This document shows positions 23,561-30,344 of a stretch of 30,344 bases of DNA, piece after piece. The DNA lies in the NCBI GenBank assembly GCA_009602725.1, contig WELB01000141.1, positions 364,041 to 394,384 of the forward strand, given 5' to 3'. The stretch is from Spirogloea muscicola (lineage: Eukaryota > Streptophyta > Zygnematophyceae > Spirogloeales > Spirogloeaceae). A program made the position numbers and the translations under genes. The notes beneath the pieces are model-generated. The model was not told the DNA's origin. It was given only the letters and a program-made list of their open reading frames with translations, and did no database searches. The first letter of the stretch is position 1. Each line of letters begins with the position of its first letter.

Positions 23561-24098
23561 CCAGCCCGAAAAAGAATGAACAGAGTACGAGAAGGGGGCC
23601 AGGGGAAGCGCTAAGACTCAAAGCGCGCCCTGCACGTTGATGAAGAGCCAATTGCGAGCGCTGCAAACTAAGTGAGAGCCGCATTCTATACTATGCAACT
23701 AAGGCCTGCGGAATGCTGGAGTGGCCCAAGCTTGCCCCCCGACTTCGACGACGCGCATCAACCAGCCGGGCCAGATGCTGGATTAGGGAGGACCATTTTA
23801 CGCCGTAGCCAAAAGGAAAAAGGCTGGGCTTAGGGCTGACTGTAGCAGCCATCGCCCCCTCTGAAACCCCTCTGTTGTTCTGGATGTAGCCTTGTTACTT
23901 TGCACTAGACTCTGTCTAAACAACGTATTGGCTTGAATTGGCCTCCCTTTCATTTCATGCGCTCCGCGCGCTCTCTCAGGAAGAGCTACTTCCTCCAGGA
24001 CGAATGAAAGTGACTCTCTCAAAGAAAGAAAAACGAGAAAACTTAAAGAAGGCACTGCCAGTAGAGGGCGATGGTGTGTTCATTCTTTTTTGGGCTGG
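23561..24098. mobile_element. Candidate small element bounded by inverted 21-bp ends
   Basis: Left end 23561-23581 (CCAGCCCGAAAAAGAATGAA and one more base) is the inverted complement of 24078-24098 with one mismatch in 21. The interval is about 540 bp with no coding capacity. Both ends lie inside the general hairpin module, so this may be two independent opposed copies and not a transposon. An N is at 23526, outside the left end. Confidence 0.4.
23885..23981 (+). mobile_element. 97-bp insertion relative to the paralogous copy at 22260-22440
   Basis: The paralogous copy reads TTCTGGAAGAGCTAC; here TTCTGGA is followed by 97 bp and only then AGAGCTAC. The insert runs TGTAGCC to CTCTCTCA and is flanked by GGA on both sides, as a 3-bp target duplication would give. 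An inverted relative is at 21469-21562 and weaker ones at 773-840, 10780-10850 and 11385-11441. Confidence 0.65.
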
Positions 24099-24141
24099 CT
24101 TTTCCAGCCCCTATCCTCAATGGGCGAGCACTTTCTTGCTG

Positions 24142-24268
24142 ACTAGAGGTTACTGGGCGTTCCCTGGCTGATGTCTTAGTCCTAGTCCATCGTACTCCGG
24201 CTCCTTCAGACCTTGTCCATTCCCTTGGGCTGGCCTTTCCCAGCCACCAGTCAATCTGGCCGCGCTTC
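24142..24268 (+). repeat. Interspersed repeat, inverted copy of 10242-10368
   Basis: See 10242-10368. It starts ACTAGAGGTTACTGGGCG, contains GGGCTGGCCTTTCCCAGCC and ends near GGCCGCGCTTC. Confidence 0.85.
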
Positions 24269-24442
24269 CTGCTTTCTTGATGGTGTGATTGGGCAGCCCA
24301 GAGAGAAGAAAGACCCTTCCAGGAAGGACGATGGCTGTCATTGGCCACCCCAGAAAGAGATGAAACCAAGTTCGAAAAGGGCCAGAAAAGCGTTAAAAGC
24401 ACACAGGGACTCAAGTGGCGGGTCGGAGGAGGAGCCGTCGGA

Positions 24443-24683
24443 ATGCGTGTGTATTAAGAAACGGGGGGCCTTGTGTCGCCAAGTACAAAGGCAAGCACAT
24501 TGACAAATGTACGTCACCTGCTGCTAAGCTGACCCGCTCAGTAACCACGAGTCAGCACATAGAAAACGTGTGTTTTAAGGGATGGGGAGGCCATGTGGCC
24601 AAGTGCAAAGGCAAGCACATTGACAAATGTACGTCACCTGCTGCTAAGCTGACCCGCTCAGTAACCACGAGTCAGCACATAGA
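24443..24683 (+). repeat. 120-bp tandem repeat, two copies
   Basis: Copies 24443-24562 and 24563-24683. From CAAAGGCAAGCACATTGAC to CACGAGTCAGCACATAGA the copies are identical at an exact 120-bp spacing (24486 versus 24606); the first 40 bp of each unit are more diverged. As 120 is a multiple of three, one plus frame (24415-24696) stays open through both copies, repeating CKGKHIDKCTSPAAKLTRSV or near variants. I do not call it a gene. Confidence 0.95.
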
Positions 24684-24703
24684 GGTCGCTAACTGATGCT
24701 CGA

Positions 24704-24947
24704 GCCGCCGGAGCTCTTGGAGCTTCCCATCTGTTGGGTGGCAGCGCCTAAGCTTACGCGCCACCATCCACTGGGGCCCCACTCTTCTGCTGCTGCAGCA
24801 GTCCACCACCGTTAGCCTCGTGGGCTGATACATAGAACTAAGTGTAGGACAAGCGCTGTTTAAGTTCAGTCCATGGCCCACGCCTTGCATCTCAGTGCTG
24901 GCCGTGATCTAGCTGCAGCCTGTGGCTCTCGTCAAGGGGACTGCTTT
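24704..24947 (+). repeat. Direct repeat, right copy (second part)
   Basis: About 90 percent identical to 22629-22874. It is separated from its first part (24355-24430) by some 270 bp holding the 120-bp tandem array, which the left copy lacks. Confidence 0.9.
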
Positions 24948-25404
24948 ATACAAAACGCATCACCAAGACTTAGTAGATTTAATGTTACGAAAATAAGTAA
25001 TATCTACTCCAGCGACTACTCAATCTCAAAGTCTTGAAACAGTTTTCAAACAAGAAGAAGAAGATCTTGGATGAAAGTCATGATTCTAAGCTGCAGTTGC
25101 TAAAGCAGGGGCCTGCTCGGCCAAGCAAATTTGTTCTGCAAGGAACCCAGTCTCAGTCATATCTGCCGTTCTGTAAGACCAAGTGACACTTTGACATTGC
25201 TGTTCAACGTCATACTAGATCAGCCGAGCCACAACATCCTTACGGACATACTTATTAGCATTGAAATGCCGCCAAGAAGCGACATTCATCAAGCTGAGGT
25301 GTCAACGCATTGGCAAAGCAATAAGACTGGTCGATATCACCACAACGCATGCATCGCAATTGCAGGGGATGGTGAAGCTTGGAGAGTGCACTTGATCACT
25401 GTCC

Positions 25405-28400
25405 TTAAGCTGTAAAGCCCACAATCCATGTCCTAGAGGTCGACCTTCTATCTGAGTATAGGTGCTCATTAGCTACTTGCTTCTTACAATCTGAAGCAGC
25501 AAGCACCTCTGCAATCTTGTGCTCCCCTGCAGCTGGAGTGGTACTTGGGTGGTTTGCATGATACTTGTCCTGACAATATGACGTGATGGCCATGAGATTG
25601 CGGCACTTTGCAGCATGATAACCCTCCATGCATGGATGTACATCAGATTTGACAAGAGCTGGCCGGACAAAGGTGGCACGTAAAGTGAACCTGGTAGTGC
25701 GCAAGGAGGTCGCCGTATCGCCGTATCGGAGAACTGAACTGTACATAGCCAGGTAGACCTAGAGAAGAGTGTACAATGGGTCCTTTGGCGGTGACCTCAC
25801 TTTTGGTCATGCAACTCCGCAGCAGGACGCTCTTGCAGGGGCCATCTGGAACACCTTCTAAGTCAATGTCATCTGGAAGCTTTGGCTGCTGCTGGCCCCT
25901 GTATCAGGGGCAAAGGGCTTCAGCTCCTTGACTCAAGATACCATCAACATTGATGCTAGCACTATTGTAAGCATACTACAGTGTCTGATCCATGTCTGAG
26001 CCTGCATACAATCTTCGCATGTACAGCACACATAGGGACATTGCCAACTGACCTGTAAGGCAACGGGAGCCCTCTTTGACGTCCAAATTCAGCTATGGCA
26101 CTTCCGCAAAGAATCATCATTTCCGAGACGAGCATCCTTGCCATTGAGACATTGTCATTCAAGATAATCTTGACTGGTGGATGATCCTTGTCTGCATTCT
26201 CCACCTTGATGTCCACTTCTGGCATGTGTAGCTCTATTGCACCCTATTGCACATACTACAAGCAGATGTCATGATGAGTTTCAGCCATGAACACCTCTAA
26301 ATCCCTTTTGTGCCTGAAGAGGACTATCTGAATAGCACCGTCCATGCAATACAAGTGCATACCTGTGATACTCGCCAACTACGTCGGAGCCTTGCAGCTT
26401 CGGCAAGCAATGAGAGCTCAGGCTCCTCCTTCACATCTAAAGCCAGTATCTCTTCGACATCCTCATACGACAGCCTGTACGTCGGCTTCACTTCGGAATT
26501 CAACACCTCCCATTGTATCAAACTGCCACACGTACAAGAAGGATACGTGCTGCTGAGGCAACCACGCTACATGGGTAGCAAGCTTCCAGCTCCCTTTCTC
26601 AACCAGCCTCAGCAAGCCTGAGTATCTACACTTCTTGACACCATTGGCGGGGCTTTGTCTAAATGTGTGCCTCTGCTACGGAGCACTGCAACATGACAAT
26701 GGCTGTGCACACGAAAGCTTTACATTTGTACTAGACCTGCCATCGTGGTCGAGGGTGGCGCTGATACTCATGGCATGGCATGAGCTGCCTTGTCTCAGGC
26801 TCATAGGACCTGATGCCAGGTGCATTGGAAACATCGGTAAAACTCCTGTGGCCAGGTAGACTGAAGTTGACCTATGCCGAGCTTCCCTGTCACAACACAG
26901 GACGCTGTCATGAATGAGCCGATGGTACTCCTCCACCAATTAAAGTAATGGAATCTATATACGAGTGTGCCCGTAATCTCAGTCTCAAGGGTTGATTTGC
27001 GACGCCGATCACCTACTTGATAAAACGACCCGTACTTAACGCCTTGAGCAGTCTGATTTTAGAAGTTGCGCACGCAAAACACTCACAGGTCAAGCACGTC
27101 ATTGGGCACCACAAAACGAGCAGGATCTGCAACATGGATCCACACCCGCAAGCGACCATCTTCTAGCCTCTGTATACTGAGGCCGTCATCAATCTGCATA
27201 TGCAAACAGCACAAGTGAATAAGTAGCTCCGAGGTAACGTGCTCGATGCAGATCCAAGCCGTCAACTTTGTCATCATACCTCCTCAGTATCTTCAGAGTC
27301 GATGGTGTAGATTTTGAAATCTGAAAGGTCTACACGCAAACCCTGCACAGTTGCAATGAAAGAAAGTGACAATCATATAATGCCCTAGTGACATGAAGTA
27401 TTAGGATACTGTCTATCAGATGTCCATATGTCCCCTATGCATGCCGACTACATTATTAATATGGCAAAGCTGAGCATGTGGTCCACGACTGAGGTGGGGC
27501 CAACCTCATCAGGGTCCAACGTGTGCAAGCAGTCTGCTGTGGCAGTTTCAACAGCTGGAGAGAAAGTTTGAGGAAGTGAAGATCTGAGGAGAGAGCTGTT
27601 GATGTGGTAAGGGACAAGCCCCATCCTTATTAGCAGCTCGAGAGCTGCAGATTGTTGTCTAGCCACTCCCAAGACTTCTAATGACTGTCAAGCCAGGTTT
27701 CAAACAAGCCAGATGTCAGGGAATGTGCACAGCAGTTCTCTATCTTCTAGCTTAAAGAAGCAGCAAATGTGTAGTCTCTGTGAGAATCTCTTCAGAAGGA
27801 ATTCTATGTGTGGTCTTTTTTACAATGTGTAGCATTTCCTTCTCAAGGCTTTGTGTCAGATACCCTCCAAACCAAGCCCAGCAGTTAAGCAACTATCTGA
27901 GCGGCCTCATGCTTACAGCTTCAGCGAGCTTCTTCTGACCATCAGAAGACAGTAGATCCAGAGAGTAAGCCTTGATGGCTTCAAGCCTCTGCCACTGAGC
28001 CTCATACTCTCTCCAGCTGCTGGCAAGAGGCTTCTGAGCTCCTCTGAGATGGATGGCAGTCCGAGCAGCCGTGACAAATGCCTCCAGCTCCTTCACCTGT
28101 GCCTCCTTGGCTTTGACTTCCAATCTCAATTCTTCTACCTGCTCAGACAGTACATGAGGAACTATGGAAGGTGAGGAGCAAGCATGACTTCTCTGAAGGC
28201 TCCTATACCATGATAGATATAAGGACAAAGAATCATGGTCAGATATATAGACATAGGCTGTCACCTTAGATTCTTCCCAAAGATCGTAGATGATGGTCTG
28301 CACACTTGCCTGTGTAGGAGGTCGAGGCTCAAAAGACACAACCCCTTCCTTGTCCATCCTCTTTTTCTTAAAGTAGATGCGATCAGTTGCAAGCAACCTG

Positions 28401-30201
28401 TGGGCAGAGTAGCACTCCACTGGGCCATTCCCCATGAATAACAGCTGCAATAGCATCAATAGTCCAGTCAACAAAGCCTCACAGCTGCCTCGGAGTAATG
28501 CACAAGTTTGTCCTCACACCAATGTCGGACACAGCTCGTTGTTGACACTGTTCCACATCAGTGCAACTTGCCTTTCCTTACTGCTAGCTTATTAAAAGCA
28601 GCTACATATCGTTGCAATGTTTACCTCTGCAAGTTCCTCAGCCTGGACAACCGGCTTCTCATTCACCAACTCCTCCCAGGCCAGCTCCAGCAAAGTGGGG
28701 TCCTGACCAGCAGGAAGGAGAGGTGCTCCTTGAATGAGAAACTTCATCAGTCACAGATCGCGAGGGCTTAGAGCCCTCAACATTCCTGAAATGTGAGAAA
28801 CCCAGAACCCTCAACTTTCATGCATACAGCTGACCTACTTCCACAGCGAGATTTCATCTGCTTCATCTACAAAATTTGCAGTCTGACACAATGCATTGAA
28901 ACAACATTCTGCATGTGCTTCTTAGTGCTCACCAGCAATGCCTGGACCTGGTCATTGAAGTTTGCTATATCCTTCTCTGTATACTCTAGCGTGCCAGGGA
29001 TGACAAAAGTCATCTGAGAAGGCTTCACGGAGAAGCTGTTTCCAAACTGCAGTTGGACATGTAACAGATCATCAAAAGTTGGCAGAGGAAATGCATATTG
29101 TAGGCCGCGTAGGTGAGGACTATAAATCTAGAGGTCCTAGGGAGCACAGACGCAACCGTGGTGTGCATTTATTCGGATAAACAGCCGTTAGCTTTGCATA
29201 AACAATAAGGAATTGTTTGGCACAAGCATCAATCAAGGACCACCCATGCGAATGACAATCCCCAAATCTGCTCCCACTCGATCTAGCTCTAGGCACCTAA
29301 GACAATTGCTGACATTCTTTTGTGCAACCTCTGCCTGCGACTTGGTCCCAACCCAAGCCTACAAGTAGATGCAACCCCAGGTGCCAGTGCTTCGAGATGC
29401 CAGCTGATTGACTGACCTGATCTGCCGTGATCCAGTTCCTCCTCCCATCAGGCTTCTGGAGGACGCCCAGGCTAATACGGGTACTGTCCCGCTCGAACTC
29501 CACAAGCTGGCCCTTCCGTAGCTTTGACTGATTGTTGTCGCTGCTCTGGCTGCCAGCAACACTGCTTCTTGAAGCGCTGCAAAGGGGATGATAGCCACCA
29601 GCTGTCCGCATGATGGCATATAGCAAAACTTTTCGGCTGTTGCAGCCGACTAACTAACTCGCACTGATTGTATGCCAACGTAGAGTCTGAAGCGCAGCAG
29701 AATGCACGACATGAGGGGGCTGTGATGTTCTGAGGATGTTTGGGTCTTACCTTGAAGCCAAAGCCGACGGCTTTGCCCTCCCCTGCCGCCAGCTTGGCCG
29801 CTTGCAATCAACGCAGGGAAGGCCAAGGTGTCGCCAAGGAAGGGGATGGCCTCCGGGGTGCTGCCAGCAGCTGCACCTTTGCTGCCGGTCGCAGCAACCG
29901 ACGAGGCAAGCCCCCTGGCGGGTGCAGGCAGAAGCGGCGAGGCCGGGGCTGGCAGCCGCCGCCCGGCAGCTCGCCCGGCTCGCCAGGGGGGGGTCAGGTA
30001 CGCCAGGACTTGCGGACCTGGGCCAGCGGCGCTGTCCTGCGCCACCGGCTGGGCGCCGCAGTCGGCGACGGCGCCGCAGCGGAGGAGGAGCAGGCTGCGG
30101 CGGCCGGACCAGGCGCCCTGAGCCGCCGCCAAAGCTCCCGGGTCGGTTCCGCCGCCGAGCGGCAGCGCCTGCTGCGTCGCCAGGGCGGGCTGGCCAGCCA
30201 T
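25405..30201 (-). CDS. RNR1: RNase R/II-family 3'-5' exoribonuclease (organellar RNR1 type)
   Basis: RNB-domain enzyme; plant RNR1 matures rRNA and mRNA ends in chloroplasts and mitochondria. Clear exons: 29576-29417, 29046-28933, 28702-28625, 28444-28310, 28138-27917, 27684-27505, 27342-27280, 27193-27087, 26886-26737, 26522-26363, 26243-26053, 25898-25691 (about 589 aa in one phase). Signatures: KGQLVEFERD, NSFSVKPSQMTFVIPG, YTIDSEDTEEIDDGLS (active site), VWIHVADPARFV, STSVYLATGVLPMFP, MARMLVSEMMILCG, LPLPYRGQ, and YVQFSSPIRRYGDLLAHYQ. A likely further exon at about 25405-25528 encodes EHKIAEVLAASD. The intron after 28310 has a GC donor (ACAG/GCAAGT). The first exon (to 29751, GC-rich, transit-peptide-like) is uncertain: the best-looking frame leaves phase 1 while the next exon needs phase 2. 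The C-terminal S1-like end was not identified; a spliceable ORF at 25170-25086 ending EQAPALATAA is a weak candidate. Confidence 0.88.
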
Positions 30202-30204
30202 CGC

Positions 30205-30344
30205 CGCAGCCTGCGGCGACTGCGGCGGTGCTACNTCTGGCTGGCATTTCACAGCCGATTCTTTCATATCAGCAGCCGCTTTCGTTTTTCCTGCGGCGGC
30301 GGCGGCGGCGGTCCTTTCGCCCCCCGCTGCCGCCGGCTGGCGAG
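30205..30344. other. 5' flank of RNR1 with repeat motif and (CGG)n run
   Basis: After the N at 30235 the sequence is a CAGCCGATT motif copy (30236-30279), then a (CGG)n run at about 30292-30311. It may hold the RNR1 promoter, or be a separate segment if the N marks a join. Confidence 0.4.
30236..30279 (+). repeat. CAGCCGATT / CAGCAGCCGC motif, copy D
   Basis: TCTGGCTGGCA, ACAGCCGATTCTTT, ATATCAGCAGCCGC, the same order as 10692-10735, beginning at the first base after an N. Confidence 0.75.

Larger units (their letters stand above)
20897..25085. other. 4-kb mosaic of interspersed repeats without recognisable genes
   Basis: Contains the 5' flank of the phosphodiesterase gene (GC-rich to about 21060) and then shuffled copies of several short modules in both orientations, listed separately. 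Open frames of 100-200 codons occur but follow the repeats and match no domain I know. No transposase, integrase or reverse-transcriptase motif was seen. About 21755-22060 is very GC-rich and has no repeat match in the window. From 24960 the sequence becomes AT-richer and leads into the 3' region of the exoribonuclease gene. Confidence 0.6.

Noticed and set aside
20897-25085. Autonomous transposon in the repeat mosaic
   Set aside because: No frame shows reverse-transcriptase, integrase, DDE transposase or helicase motifs; only short non-coding modules are present.

Overview
The window is nuclear DNA from an intron-rich eukaryote, most likely a green alga (chlorophyte, perhaps Trebouxiophyceae). 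Reasons: every recognisable gene is cut into short exons by GT-AG (occasionally GC-AG) introns; the products include a plant-type N-carbamoylputrescine amidase and a plant-organelle-type exoribonuclease R; TGTAA (the usual green-algal poly(A) signal) lies downstream of some genes; first exons and promoters are very GC-rich with (CCG)n runs. No prokaryotic operon, CRISPR array, tRNA or rRNA was seen. The genus cannot be named from the sequence alone.

Layout, left to right. 1-1655: repeat-derived and unassigned DNA. 1656-4134 (-): complete 9-exon N-carbamoylputrescine amidase, 300 aa. 4844-7302 (+): complete 7-exon SRSF1-type SR splicing factor, 323 aa, divergent from the amidase. 7959-10120 (-): complete 8-exon AUH-type enoyl/methylglutaconyl-CoA hydratase, 283 aa. 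10121-12550: interspersed repeats. 12551-13131 (-): mitoribosomal protein mS33, 89 aa, back to back with 13223-14443 (+): RNA polymerase subunit RPB10, 75 aa, with only 91 bp between start codons. 14912-15938 (-): C-terminal half of a FAHD2-like hydrolase; its N-terminal half is not visible and a single N lies at 16072. About 16101-17354 (+): possible unassigned gene. 17512-20896 (-): complete 8-exon secreted phosphodiesterase of the alkaline-phosphatase superfamily, 484 aa. 20897-25085: a 4-kb mosaic of interspersed repeats. 25405-30201 (-): RNase R/RNR1-type exoribonuclease, catalytic core clear, both ends uncertain.

The genes are unrelated housekeeping and metabolic functions and do not form a pathway: polyamine synthesis, splicing, amino-acid or acyl-CoA catabolism, mitochondrial translation, transcription, organellar RNA processing and extracellular phosphate-ester hydrolysis. 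For the multi-exon genes I built exon chains whose phases close and whose junctions restore family motifs; these chains are inferences from sequence, not from transcripts.

The least explained part is the repeat landscape at 1-900, 10.2-11.5 kb and 20.9-25 kb (one copy in an RPB10 intron). Short modules recur in both orientations, many centred on a small hairpin (GGCTGG, about 6 nt, CCAGCC). They are shuffled, nested and in places show insertion-versus-empty-site differences between paralogous copies, which suggests recent mobility. No transposase or reverse transcriptase is encoded here. Four isolated N bases (10099, 16072, 23526, 30235) each sit in or beside such contexts and could be unresolved assembly joins.
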